Below, one piece after another: positions 35,120 to 43,251 of a stretch of 56,827 nt of DNA. The translations under genes and the position numbers were made by a program. Position 1 is the first letter of the stretch, and each line of letters opens with the position of its first letter. The stretch covers positions 1 through 56,827 of the forward strand of contig JAEUQO010000246.1 of the NCBI GenBank assembly GCA_016789605.1, read 5' to 3'. Under the pieces are notes generated by a model that saw only the letters and a program-made list of their open reading frames with translations, was not told where the DNA came from and made no database searches. The stretch comes from Acidobacteriota bacterium. GTDB lineage: Bacteria > Acidobacteriota > Blastocatellia > RBC074.

Positions 35120-35758
35120 GCCCTGGAATTTGGGCGCTGGAATTGGTGAAGTTGGAAGTTTTGCAGAACGGCGGCGCTGAAGAATAGAGGGCGTTAGCCC
35201 CAGATGGCAGTGTCTCCCGAAGCAAAGCGCAGACGTGGCAGGATCTTATACGTCCGCGCCCTGCTGGGGTGGGGTATCTCACGGCAACTCGTGCAGGGGC
35301 CGCCGTAATTTCCCCGAACGCGAAAAAGAGGGGGAACGCGCGTCAGACAACGATAAAGGGGAGAGAGCATTCCCACATATCCTCTCTCCCCTTGTGCCCG
35401 CGACCATTGCCAAGCTGCGGGCAGACCCAAAATCTCAAAAACGGTGGGAGCAAGAGGAAAGCCCCACAACTCTCCTCTCGCTCCGTGCCCGCGTCGCATT
35501 GCCGGCAAGCGGGCAAACTATGAAGAGCAAAGAGCCGATGCCATTCCCAGGCCAACCCACTCGCTTTGCTCTTTCTGTGTTGGCCTGAATCCCATTCAGG
35601 CCGGGGGCAAATCAACTATGCATCCCTGTCAGCAGGTTGTTTCTCAATGTTTCCTGCGCCCCCTCTGACGATGCACACAATACGGGCAAGCAGGAAGACT
35701 TCCTATACGTACTTTTACGTGATTTTGCAGTTTTCAAGATGGCGAGAGATTGTGCGGC
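35120..35758. other. 639-base intergenic region rich in hairpins
   Basis: There is no supported gene. At 35229-35261, arms GCGCAGACGT and ACGTCCGCGC form a near-perfect stem. From 35356 to 35602 there is an array of further hairpins, listed separately. An open frame at 35235-35588 crosses all these stems, has no ribosome binding site or family motif, and is not accepted. The last 150 bases before selA hold nothing I recognise. Confidence 0.5.
35356..35602. repeat. Array of structured repeat units
   Basis: Unit 1 has a 12-pair stem (35356-35367 / 35382-35393) with a 14-base loop. Unit 2 starts 91 bases later and has a 12-base stem with one mismatch (35447-35458 / 35473-35484), also with a 14-base loop. 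Each is followed by GTGCCCGCG, then ATTGCC, then GCGGGCA, which forms a second 7-pair stem. Further on come a 10-pair stem (35523-35532 / 35564-35573), an overlapping 8-pair stem (35549-35556 / 35579-35586), and a 9-pair stem with a 3-base loop (35582-35590 / 35594-35602). Confidence 0.6.
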
Positions 35759-37189
35759 TTAGCTGGCGCTCAGCCGTTGCAGGGCGCTGAGCAATTCGGC
35801 TTCGTTTGCTGGGGAAACGGTGCGCAGGTCAAATGCCAGTTGGTCTTCGACAATGCGGGCGATGACGGGCGGGGAATTCTGGCGCAGCTTGGTTTCGAGC
35901 TGGTCGGCTGTCCAGTGCACACTGGCAAGACAGATCAGGGTTGTTGGCAGTTTGGTTTCGGGCGTCGTGCCGCCGCCGATGACTGAGGCGTCGTCGCGCA
36001 ACGTGAATTGCAACTGCGTGTTGAGTTTGCGGGCACGACGCACAAACGCACGTGCCCGCTGCGTCAGTGATTCTTGGCTGGCGTGCAAGGCTGCTTGCGT
36101 GGGGATATCTGTCAGCGCGCGTCCGCTGGCATAAGCTGCCACAGTGGCTTCGAGTGCCGCATAGGCCAGTTTGTCTACGCGCAAGGCGCGCATCAACGGA
36201 TTGGTCTTGATGCGTTTGATCAGTTCGGCTTGTCCCAGAATGATGCCCGCCTGCGGCCCACCCAGCAGTTTGTCGCCACTGAAGGCAACGACGGAACAGC
36301 CTGCGGCAAGCGATTCCTGCACGGTCGGTTCGTCGTGAATGCCGAGCGGCTGCAAGTTCACCAAACAGCCGCTGCCCAAATCTTCAAACAGCGGAATCTG
36401 TCTGGCTTTGGCGAGCGCGGCCAATTCGGCGAGAGACGGTTTTTCGGTGAATCCGGTGATGCGGTAATTCGACGGGTGCGCGCGCAAAATGACACGCGTG
36501 TGTTCGTTGATGGCTTGCTCGTAATCACTCAACCGCGTGCGATTGGTCGTGCCGACTTCGCGCAAGCGTGCGCCCGATTTGGCGATAACGTCCGGAATGC
36601 GAAAGCTGCCACCGATTTCGATCAGCTCGCCGCGCGAAACGATCACTTCGCCGCCTTCCGCCAGCGTGTTGAGCGTCAAAAAGACAGCGGCGGCACAATT
36701 GTTGACCACCGCAGCCGCTTCGCAGCCCAGCAATTCGCGCCACATCTGCTCTAACCCGGTGCCGCGTTTGCCGCGTTGCCCGGTTGTCAGGTCATATTCC
36801 AGATTGCAATATCCGCTGGCGATGTCTGTGATGGCTGTCAGGGCGGCTGGACTGAGCGGCGCGCGTCCCAGATTGGTGTGCAACACGACGCCGGTCGCAT
36901 TGATGACGCGTTGCGTCTGACTTTGTTGGCGGCGCAAAAACCGTTGCTGCACGCGGGTTTCGATTTCTCTCGCCAGCGCTTCGCCGTCTGTTTCGGCATC
37001 CGTTTTGGTATCAGCGGGCAACGTCGCCGCGCCATTGGCGCTGAGCAGTTCCTGACGCAACTCGGCCAGCACTTCGCGCAACCGATCACGCACAAGATCG
37101 CGTCCGGCAGCGGCAATCAGGCTTTGCAGCCCGGCGCGCCGCAGCAATTGGTCTATGGCAGGCAAATGACGCAAACGATTTTCTGACAT
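35759..37189 (-). CDS. selA: L-seryl-tRNA(Sec) selenium transferase
   Basis: This 476-residue fold-type I PLP enzyme has SelA length and converts seryl-tRNA(Sec) to selenocysteyl-tRNA(Sec). The motifs are INATGVVLHTNLGRAPLS (97-114), TGQRGKRGTGLE, LFEDLGSG and the PLP lysine Lys307 in AFSGDKLLGGPQAG. The N-terminal domain (RLRHLPAIDQLL) that recognises tRNA(Sec) is present, so this is a true bacterial SelA rather than a short archaeal-type relative. selB, selC and selD are not seen in this window. Its presence implies that the organism makes selenoproteins. Confidence 0.95.
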   Translation of the reverse strand: MSENRLRHLPAIDQLLRRAGLQSLIAAAGRDLVRDRLREVLAELRQELLSANGAATLPADTKTDAETDGEALAREIETRVQQRFLRRQQSQTQRVINATGVVLHTNLGRAPLSPAALTAITDIASGYCNLEYDLTTGQRGKRGTGLEQMWRELLGCEAAAVVNNCAAAVFLTLNTLAEGGEVIVSRGELIEIGGSFRIPDVIAKSGARLREVGTTNRTRLSDYEQAINEHTRVILRAHPSNYRITGFTEKPSLAELAALAKARQIPLFEDLGSGCLVNLQPLGIHDEPTVQESLAAGCSVVAFSGDKLLGGPQAGIILGQAELIKRIKTNPLMRALRVDKLAYAALEATVAAYASGRALTDIPTQAALHASQESLTQRARAFVRRARKLNTQLQFTLRDDASVIGGGTTPETKLPTTLICLASVHWTADQLETKLRQNSPPVIARIVEDQLAFDLRTVSPANEAELLSALQRLSAS

Positions 37190-37347
37190 ACCGTATGATT
37201 GCAGGCCGCAGCTTGCGGGTGTTTGGTGAATTCAGTGCGGCTAACGGCGGGCAGGATAGTCTATCTGGCGCGCGGCTGCCAATTGCTTCCTCTGGCCGTC
37301 AGACAAAAAATCCGACCAAGTACGTCGAGAAAGGCTCAAAAATCGCC

Positions 37348-39261
37348 ATGAGAGCACATCGTCATTTCTGGCTGAAAAAAACTGTGGTTTTGGTTTTGGC
37401 GCTGGTTGGGTGCGGCGTTCTGGCGTTAAGTGAACAAGGCGCGCCGCGTGTGCACGGCAAAATCAGTCCTGGGCCGCCCCTGGGGTTTACCGGGGCTCCG
37501 GGCGAAGGCAATTGCACCGGCTGTCATTACACATTTGCCCTCAACTCTGGCGGCGGCAAAGTCGAAATCAGCGGCTTGCCCGCCAGTTACACGCCCGGGC
37601 AAAGCTATATGGTGACGCTGACGCTGACGCATCCGACGGCGCGCGCCTGGGGTTTTGAACTGACGGCGCTGGATGCCAGTGGCACTTCTGCGACGGTTGG
37701 CGCATTGACGGTGACAAACTCGACGACAGTGCTCAAACGCGATTCCAACGCGTCGGGCAAATTGCGTACGTATCTGTCACACAATGACGAAACCGGCATT
37801 GCCAAGGGAAAGACCGGTTCGAATAGCTGGTCGTTTAGCTGGACGGCGCCCGCCGCCAGCGCCGGAGACATCACGTTTTATGCCGTCGGCAATGCCGCCA
37901 ACAATCAGGTTTCGCCCGAAGACGATTACATTTACACCACCTCCGTCGTGGTGAAATCCAGCGCCAACCCCAATCGTGCGCCCGTGTTTGAGACGTTGCC
38001 AGAGCGGTTTCTGGGCATCGGCGACAAACTTGGCCTGACGGTTTCGGTCAGCGATCCTGACAATCAACCGCTGACTGTCACGGCCAGCACATTGACCAAC
38101 GCCACGTTTGACGCCGCTAGCAAACGGCTCACTTTCACGCCCACAGCCAATCAACTAGGACAACAACAAATCACGTTCACGGCCAGCGATGGACAGTTGC
38201 AAACACAGCAGACGTTGCGCGTGCAGGTGCTCAATGAAAGTTCACCGGCCTTGACCGGGTTGAGCAAACCCAGCGCGCCGGCGAAATATCTGGATTCGGT
38301 CAACGCCACACAAATCGAATTAACCGTCCAGGGGACATTCGGCACAGGCGCAACATTGCTTTTCAATGGCTTGCCACTGACGACGCAAACCGTCGCCAAT
38401 GGAGTGTTTGCCGTCGTGCCGGGCAGCGAATTGAGCGCGCCGGGCGCATTTCCCGTGCGTGTGCGGTTGCCCAACAACACGCTGACCAATGCGCGATTGT
38501 TGGCGTTGGCGGCAACGATCAACGCGCAGCCTGCCACAACGGTAGAAGCCGCCGGGTATGGCGCGGCTGGCGCGGCTGGTCAGCTTGTCGCACTGTTTGG
38601 CACAGATTTGGTACAGGGCAATGGTGTGGCGGTCGCCAGCGGATTGCCGTTGCCGCGCGCTTTGCAAGGGACTTCGGTTCTGGTCAACGGCGTGGCTGCG
38701 CCGCTCTTTTTCGTGGCGGGCAGTCAGATCAACTATCAAATTCCTTACAGCACGGCGACCGGCGCGGCGACGGTCGTCATTTTGCGCGAAGACGGTGTGG
38801 CGGCCTACGGAGCAGTCAACGTCAACGCGGCGGCAGCGGCGTTGTTTTCGGCGGATGCGTCAGGCAAGGGACAAGCGGCGGCGCAGAATTCTGATTTTTC
38901 GCGTAATGGCGATCCGGCGGTTAATCCGCAAACCAAACGCGCGCGCAAAGGCGATTTTGTCGTGTTGTATGGTTCCGGCGTTGGCGCGCAGCTTTTGAAC
39001 GCAAACACGAATCAGGCTTTGGCTGTGAAAGACGGCGAAGCCGCCAGCAGCAATCCGCTTGCGGTGACGGCGTCAATGCCGGTGGTGACGATTGGCGGCA
39101 AACCGGCGACGGTGTATTTCAGCGGACTGGCGCCGGGCTTTGTCAGTTTGTGGCAACTGAATGTGCAAGTGCCGCCGGATGCGCCCAGCGGCTCTGTTGT
39201 CGAAGTCGTCGTCAGTTACGGCGGGCAAACCGCCAATCGGTTGACGATTGCCATTGAGTGA
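37348..39261 (+). CDS. Secreted CxxCH choice-of-anchor-V-like protein with TIGR03437-type C-terminus
   Basis: This 637-residue exported protein has a signal sequence at residues 5-30 that contains a possible lipobox (LVGC, Cys22). Next comes PGEGNCTGCHYTF, a CxxCH heme-type motif followed by a reeler-like beta domain (YTPGQSYMVTLTL, then GFELTALD), which together match the choice-of-anchor V layout. An Ig/cadherin-like domain follows (APVFETLPERFLGIGDKL). The C-terminal 230 residues (VEAAGYGAAGAAGQLVALFGTDL, then FVVLYGSGVG) look like the TIGR03437 domain known mainly from Acidobacteriota. The start at 37348 is chosen for the signal peptide; the frame is open from 37195. Its role is unknown; the CxxCH may bind heme. 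Confidence 0.82.
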   Translation: MRAHRHFWLKKTVVLVLALVGCGVLALSEQGAPRVHGKISPGPPLGFTGAPGEGNCTGCHYTFALNSGGGKVEISGLPASYTPGQSYMVTLTLTHPTARAWGFELTALDASGTSATVGALTVTNSTTVLKRDSNASGKLRTYLSHNDETGIAKGKTGSNSWSFSWTAPAASAGDITFYAVGNAANNQVSPEDDYIYTTSVVVKSSANPNRAPVFETLPERFLGIGDKLGLTVSVSDPDNQPLTVTASTLTNATFDAASKRLTFTPTANQLGQQQITFTASDGQLQTQQTLRVQVLNESSPALTGLSKPSAPAKYLDSVNATQIELTVQGTFGTGATLLFNGLPLTTQTVANGVFAVVPGSELSAPGAFPVRVRLPNNTLTNARLLALAATINAQPATTVEAAGYGAAGAAGQLVALFGTDLVQGNGVAVASGLPLPRALQGTSVLVNGVAAPLFFVAGSQINYQIPYSTATGAATVVILREDGVAAYGAVNVNAAAAALFSADASGKGQAAAQNSDFSRNGDPAVNPQTKRARKGDFVVLYGSGVGAQLLNANTNQALAVKDGEAASSNPLAVTASMPVVTIGGKPATVYFSGLAPGFVSLWQLNVQVPPDAPSGSVVEVVVSYGGQTANRLTIAIE

Positions 39262-39279
39262 TTTTGTTTCTCGCCCAGC

Positions 39280-40092
39280 TCAGCGCTGTTCGGTTTGCGT
39301 TGCTGCGATGGTTTCCAGAATGCGGTCGTGCATGACGCCGGTGCTGGCAATGATGCCGTTCAGGTTGCGGATTTCCGGGTCGTTGTAACGCAACGGATCG
39401 CCGTACCGGTCTGTGATTACGCCGCCTGCTTCGCGCAAAATCGCTTCGGGGCCACAGGTGTCCCACTGGTTGGTGCGTCCGCTCAAATGCACATACAAAT
39501 GTGCGCGTCCTTCAGCCAGCAACCCGAATTTCAAGCCGACGCTGCCGTGATGAATGCGTTGTGTTACACCCAGCTGCGCACAGATCAAATCCACTTTGGG
39601 ATTGTGATGTGACCGGCTCATTGCCGCGACCATCTGCGCCGGATCGGTTGTGGCAGGCACGTGCAACCGCTTGGTCGTCCATTTTTCTTCGACAAAGGCA
39701 CCGAGACCCGACGCCGCATAAAACATACGTTCAGCGGTTGGGTGATACACCACGCCGAGTCGCGCTTCGCCTTCGACGGCCAGACCGATCATCACGGCAA
39801 ATTCGCCGATCTTTTCGATGAATTGTTTGGTACCGTCCATCGGATCAACCATCCAGACGCGGTCATAGCGCAAACGTACCGGATCGTCCGGGAACTCTTC
39901 TGACAGCACGGCATCGTGCGGAAAGTGCCGGGTTAATTCGCGCACCAGCATTTCGTTGGCGGCACGGTCTGCTGCCGTGACCGGATCATCGTGCCCCTTC
40001 CAATCTACCTGCGCGCCACTGGCATAAAATTCCAGCAAGATGTTGCCGGCTTCGTACGCCAGCTTTTTGGCGACTTCCAATTCTTGTTCCAT
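39280..40092 (-). CDS. CysQ-like 3'(2'),5'-bisphosphate nucleotidase / inositol monophosphatase family
   Basis: This 270-residue metal-dependent phosphatase shows SEEFPDD (Glu65/66), VDPMDGTKQF (Asp83, Asp86: the Mg site) and NQWDTCGPEAIL near the C-terminus. In CysQ the enzyme removes phosphate from 3'-phosphoadenosine 5'-phosphate made during sulfate assimilation. The family also holds inositol-phosphatases, so the substrate is a best guess from the length and the WDTCGPEAIL form. AAAGGA precedes the ATG. It converges on the CxxCH protein gene with an 18-base gap. Confidence 0.85.
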   Translation of the reverse strand: MEQELEVAKKLAYEAGNILLEFYASGAQVDWKGHDDPVTAADRAANEMLVRELTRHFPHDAVLSEEFPDDPVRLRYDRVWMVDPMDGTKQFIEKIGEFAVMIGLAVEGEARLGVVYHPTAERMFYAASGLGAFVEEKWTTKRLHVPATTDPAQMVAAMSRSHHNPKVDLICAQLGVTQRIHHGSVGLKFGLLAEGRAHLYVHLSGRTNQWDTCGPEAILREAGGVITDRYGDPLRYNDPEIRNLNGIIASTGVMHDRILETIAATQTEQR

Positions 40093-40155
40093 AGCGTCCT
40101 TTGTCTCGGTTGTTTTGTTCGTTAGCCAGCAAGCTTACACTGTCAGGGGCAAAGT

Positions 40156-40184
40156 TTGACAACCCAGAACCCGCTTCCTATACT
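40156..40184 (+). promoter_or_regulatory. Strong sigma-70 promoter
   Basis: A perfect TTGACA (40156-40161) and TATACT (40179-40184) are spaced by exactly 17 bases, about 77 bases before the cyclase-family start codon. It is the best promoter match seen in the window and probably drives the long plus-strand run that follows. Confidence 0.75.
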
Positions 40185-40261
40185 CGCGCGGGTTTTTCAG
40201 ACAGCCCGTAATCATCAAACAAGTTTCAGTTCACACGTAGCCAATCAGCGCAGAGGGTGCG

Positions 40262-40894
40262 ATGAAAATTTATGACGTCACCGTTCCCATCTCGAATGAA
40301 TTGCCTGTCTATCCGGGCGATCCACCGATTCAAATCACACGCGTGATGTCGTTGGAAAAAGGCGACATCGCGCGCGTTTCGCACCTGAGTTTCAGCACGC
40401 ATATCGGCACGCACATTGATCCGCCGTACCACTTTATGAAAGACGGCATCGCGCTCGATCAGGTGCCGCTGGATGTCTTTCTCGGACCGGCGCGCGTCGT
40501 GGACGTGGGCGACGCGCCCGTCATAGACGCTGAGGTTTTGGCAGGTTGCGCCTGGCAGGGAGCCGAGCGGCTTTTGTTCAAAACGCGCAATTCACAGTTG
40601 TGGCGTACCACCAACGAATTTTGCACAACCTTTGTTTACCTCGAAACGGACGCCGCCGAATTGCTGGTCAACGCAGGCGTGCGACTGGTCGGCATTGATT
40701 ATCTGTCGGTCGAAAAGTTCGATTTTGTGGAACCGACCACGCATTGGACGTTGCTTGGCGCGGGCGTCGTCGTGGTCGAAGGTTTGGATCTGCACGACGT
40801 TCCGCCCGGCGATTACGAATTGCTTTGCCTGCCGCTGAAACTGAAAGACGGCGACGGCGGCCCGGCGCGCGTTGTTTTGCGCGAACTGACCTAA
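40262..40894 (+). CDS. Cyclase-family (kynurenine formamidase-like) hydrolase
   Basis: This 210-residue protein shows the family signature HIGTHIDPPYHF, with metal ligands His47, His51, Asp53 and His57. The N-terminal YDVTVPISNELPVYPGDP and the later GIDYLSVEKFD are typical. Relatives hydrolyse N-formylkynurenine or isatin, or act in polyketide cyclisation; without other kynurenine genes the substrate stays open. It stands behind the strong promoter at 40156. The DinB gene follows after 87 bases. Confidence 0.87.
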   Translation: MKIYDVTVPISNELPVYPGDPPIQITRVMSLEKGDIARVSHLSFSTHIGTHIDPPYHFMKDGIALDQVPLDVFLGPARVVDVGDAPVIDAEVLAGCAWQGAERLLFKTRNSQLWRTTNEFCTTFVYLETDAAELLVNAGVRLVGIDYLSVEKFDFVEPTTHWTLLGAGVVVVEGLDLHDVPPGDYELLCLPLKLKDGDGGPARVVLRELT

Positions 40895-40981
40895 CGATTG
40901 CATTCCTGGTGTACGACGCGTGCTTGTGCGTGTTTTCGTCACCGCTTACAACCATCAATCATCAACTACGAAGGGAAGAGT

Positions 40982-41437
40982 ATGGCTGGACAACTTGATT
41001 CATTTATCAGCAACTGGCGGCGCATTCATAAACAAACCACGACTTTGATGGCGGTTGCGCCGAACGACAAATACGATTGGAAGCCGTGCGACTCTGGAAT
41101 GACGCTCGGCGAATTGATGAACCATCTGTGGATTGCCGAAGCGGGGCTGGTCGCGGCGACCAAAACCGGCGTGTTTCCCAAAGAGATGCCGCCGCAAATC
41201 AAAGACACGGCGGAACTGATTGCCGCATTTGATAAAACGCACGAAGAAGCCATCGCTACCGCCGCCGCACTGACGCCGGAAGAGCTGGCCGAAAAAGTCG
41301 CTCCCTTTGGCCCTGACAAGGCGATGTCGCGCATGGCGCTCTTGCACCTGACGCACGAACACGAAATTCACCACCGCGGGCAGTTGTATACCTATCTGCG
41401 CATTGCCGGTTGTGAAGTCCCGCCGCTGTTTGGATGA
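40982..41437 (+). CDS. DinB-family metal-binding protein
   Basis: This 151-residue four-helix-bundle protein of the DinB/YfiT type has the three histidines of the metal site as His48 (LMNHLWIAE), His127 and His131 (HEIHHRGQL). In thiol-transferase relatives this site binds a metal and activates bacillithiol or mycothiol, but most members are uncharacterised. The ATG at 40982 is chosen for the GAAGGGAAG ahead of it. Its TGA overlaps the ATG of the next short frame (ATGA at 41434-41437), which indicates coupled translation. Confidence 0.88.
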   Translation: MAGQLDSFISNWRRIHKQTTTLMAVAPNDKYDWKPCDSGMTLGELMNHLWIAEAGLVAATKTGVFPKEMPPQIKDTAELIAAFDKTHEEAIATAAALTPEELAEKVAPFGPDKAMSRMALLHLTHEHEIHHRGQLYTYLRIAGCEVPPLFG

Positions 41438-41796
41438 GCGCACAAGATTTCAAAAACGAACGCGCAGCTTACGCCCGGCGGACGATTCCCGAATTGATCG
41501 AATTGCTGGCGAGCGAAAGGCTGCGCGTTCGCTTTCTGGCGGAAATGGCGTTGCGCGACGCCACCAACACCTGACTGAGCTTTCAGCCTGCGGGTCCGCC
41601 GGCTGAGCGAGCACGCGCCATTGCCGAATGGCGCGTCTGGTGGCAAACGCACCAAACAACCTTCAAAAAACGATGGCAGGCAGAGAAGACAAGCGACTCA
41701 TCAGCAACAGCGCTCCCGGACGACCCGCAGACGAATCGTCCTTCCGCGAGCGCGCCTATGAACTCGTCCTGCGCATTCCCGCAGGCAAAGTCATGA
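41434..41796 (+). CDS. HEAT-repeat-like small protein with in-frame TGA (nonsense mutation or selenocysteine)
   Basis: From the ATG at 41434 there are 46 codons (MSAQDFKNERAAYARR, then TIPELIELLASERL, then RVRFLAEMALRDATNT) before a TGA at 41572-41574. The same frame then continues with LSFQPAGPPAERARAIAEW and RVWWQTH, the usual ending of HEAT-type repeats in this kind of genome. It closes at TGA 41794-41796, making 120 codons in all. The part after 41673 overlaps the next gene by 124 bases, so the natural C-terminus is uncertain. A SECIS-like hairpin follows the internal TGA. If that TGA is simply a stop, this is a 46-residue remnant. Translation is coupled to DinB. Confidence 0.5.
41584..41605 (+). 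promoter_or_regulatory. SECIS-like hairpin after the in-frame TGA
   Basis: CAGCC-T-GCG, loop GGTC, CGC-C-GGCTG: five lower pairs, a T-C mismatch, three upper pairs and a four-base loop. The loop begins at the 19th base after the TGA, the same position as in E. coli fdhF (from memory of that sequence). The unpaired T three pairs below the loop parallels the bulged U needed for SelB binding. Confidence 0.4.
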
Positions 41797-42092
41797 GCTA
41801 CGGTTCGGTGGCGCGCGTGCTGGGCGCGGGATATGACGCGCGTGCCATTGGCAACATCATGCATGCCACGCCCAAAGATGAACGCAATATTCCCTGGCAT
41901 CGCGTGATCAATTCGCAAGGCGGCTGTTCGACCGCCGGACTGACGACGCCGCCCGATTTGCAGCAACGATTGCTCGAAGCCGAAGGCATCGTTTTTAACG
42001 ACAAAGGCCGCTGCAAAATCGAAAACTATCTGTGGACGCCGCCGGAATATGAGGCCGATGAGCAGCAGCAGCAAGGAAGTTTATTTTCGTAA
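41673..42092 (+). CDS. Alkyltransferase-like protein (ATL), catalytically dead MGMT homologue
   Basis: This 140-residue protein has the DNA-binding domain of O6-alkylguanine-DNA alkyltransferase: helix-turn-helix GKVMSYGSVARVLG, arginine finger Arg57 in YDARAIGNIM, and the active-site loop. The loop reads PWHRV (Trp75), not PCHRV, so the alkyl-accepting cysteine is missing. Such ATL proteins bind O6-alkylguanine, flip it out and hand the lesion to nucleotide excision repair. The ATG at 41673 keeps the conserved core intact. The C-terminal tail is Gln-rich and ends GSLFS. Confidence 0.9.
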   Translation: MAGREDKRLISNSAPGRPADESSFRERAYELVLRIPAGKVMSYGSVARVLGAGYDARAIGNIMHATPKDERNIPWHRVINSQGGCSTAGLTTPPDLQQRLLEAEGIVFNDKGRCKIENYLWTPPEYEADEQQQQGSLFS

Positions 42093-42108
42093 CTGAGCGA
42101 GGACTCTG

Positions 42109-42516
42109 ATGGAAAACTTTCCCGTAAAACCGCCGTATCAAGTCACCGCGCCGCGTTATTCGGTGGCGCATCACATGGTCACAACCGCCTTTGAACTGCC
42201 TGGTTTTCGCATCGTTCGCAATCTGGGCGTAGTGCGCGGCATCACGGTGCGTTCGCGGTCGGTGTTTGGCACGTTGGGCGGCAGCTTGCAAACGCTGATT
42301 GGCGGCAATATCTCGCTGTTCACCCAGCTTTGCGAAAAGGCGCGCGAAGAAGCATTTGAAATCATGGTTCAGCACGCGTCAGAAATCGGCGCAAACGCCA
42401 TCATCGGCGCGCGCTATGACGCCAACGAAGTCATGGGCGGTGTCACCGAAGTCCTGGCCTATGGCACGGCGGTTATCGTCGAACCGCTGGAAGCGCACAA
42501 CTTCGGCGGCGAATAG
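42109..42516 (+). CDS. YbjQ/UPF0145-family protein
   Basis: This 135-residue protein has the YbjQ pattern: [21 protein letters not shown] near the N-terminus, [22 protein letters not shown] in the middle, and [15 protein letters not shown] followed by [12 protein letters not shown]. Family members form pentamer-like assemblies with a proposed but unproven heavy-metal-binding role. The start is backed by GAGGA ten bases ahead. It sits 16 bases after the ATL gene and 12 bases before the first YceI gene. Confidence 0.87.
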   Translation: MENFPVKPPYQVTAPRYSVAHHMVTTAFELPGFRIVRNLGVVRGITVRSRSVFGTLGGSLQTLIGGNISLFTQLCEKAREEAFEIMVQHASEIGANAIIGARYDANEVMGGVTEVLAYGTAVIVEPLEAHNFGGE

Positions 42517-42528
42517 GAGGGTGGGCTG

Positions 42529-43161
42529 ATGAACCGTCAACGGATGGGCGTGCTGGGATTGCTGGCGCTTGGTTGTTTGCTGTGGCAGGGCGCTTCTGCC
42601 CAGCGCGCAAAAGTGCGCGTGTTTGCCTTTGACGCAACGGCCAGCGAAATCAACGTGATCCTGACGCAGGAAGGTTTTATCAGCCGTCGCTATCCGACAC
42701 ACCGCGTGGTGGCCAAAAGCTTCAGCGGCAAAATCGAATTGCCCGCTGACGAACGCAAGATGACTGCCACGCTCGAAGCCGAAGCCAAGTCGCTGACCAA
42801 CCAGGACACGGCCATGGGCGAATTCGAGCGCAAGGAATTTCACGCCGCGTTGCGCAATACAGTGCTCGAAGTCGAAACCTTTCCGCTGATTAAATTCGCT
42901 TCCACCTCGCTCACCGATGTGCAAAAGACCGGCGACAAACGCAGCTTTACCTTGACGGGTGATCTGACCTTGCACGGCGTAACCAAACGCGTGTCGTTTC
43001 CGATTAATGCGACGATCAGCGACACTGAGTTGCACGCCACGGGCGAAGCCAAATTGAAGCAAAGCGATTTTGGCATGAAGCCGTTTGAGAAAGGTTTGGG
43101 CCTGATCAAAATCGGTGACGAGGTCAAAGTCACCTTCACCATTGTGGCCAAGAGCAAGTAG
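42529..43161 (+). CDS. YceI-family periplasmic lipid-binding-like protein (copy 1)
   Basis: This 210-residue protein has a signal peptide (residues 1-24, ending GASAQ) and the YceI lipocalin-like barrel. Typical marks are RRYPTHRVVAKSFSGKIELP, ETFPLIKFASTSL, FTLTGDLTLHGVTKRVSFP and the C-terminal DEVKVTFTIVAK. YceI barrels bind polyprenyl chains in the periplasm; the physiological role is often unclear. AGGAGG lies in the short gap after YbjQ. A second YceI copy follows after 90 bases. Confidence 0.9.
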   Translation: MNRQRMGVLGLLALGCLLWQGASAQRAKVRVFAFDATASEINVILTQEGFISRRYPTHRVVAKSFSGKIELPADERKMTATLEAEAKSLTNQDTAMGEFERKEFHAALRNTVLEVETFPLIKFASTSLTDVQKTGDKRSFTLTGDLTLHGVTKRVSFPINATISDTELHATGEAKLKQSDFGMKPFEKGLGLIKIGDEVKVTFTIVAKSK

Positions 43162-43251
43162 CAGCACGGTCATTGGCGCGGCATTGGCCAGTCGTAATTT
43201 AGGCAGCGACGCCGGCAAGTTCCGGTGTCGGCTGACAGGGAAGTAGAAATC

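Noticed and set aside
35235..35588. Open frame of 117 codons in the selA upstream region
   Set aside because: It runs through all the hairpins, has no ribosome binding site, and its translation is low-complexity without motifs; the pairing pattern explains the sequence better.
35356..35602. CRISPR-like spacing of repeats
   Set aside because: Only two units with imperfect sequence identity are present, the conserved parts form hairpins, and no cas genes are near.
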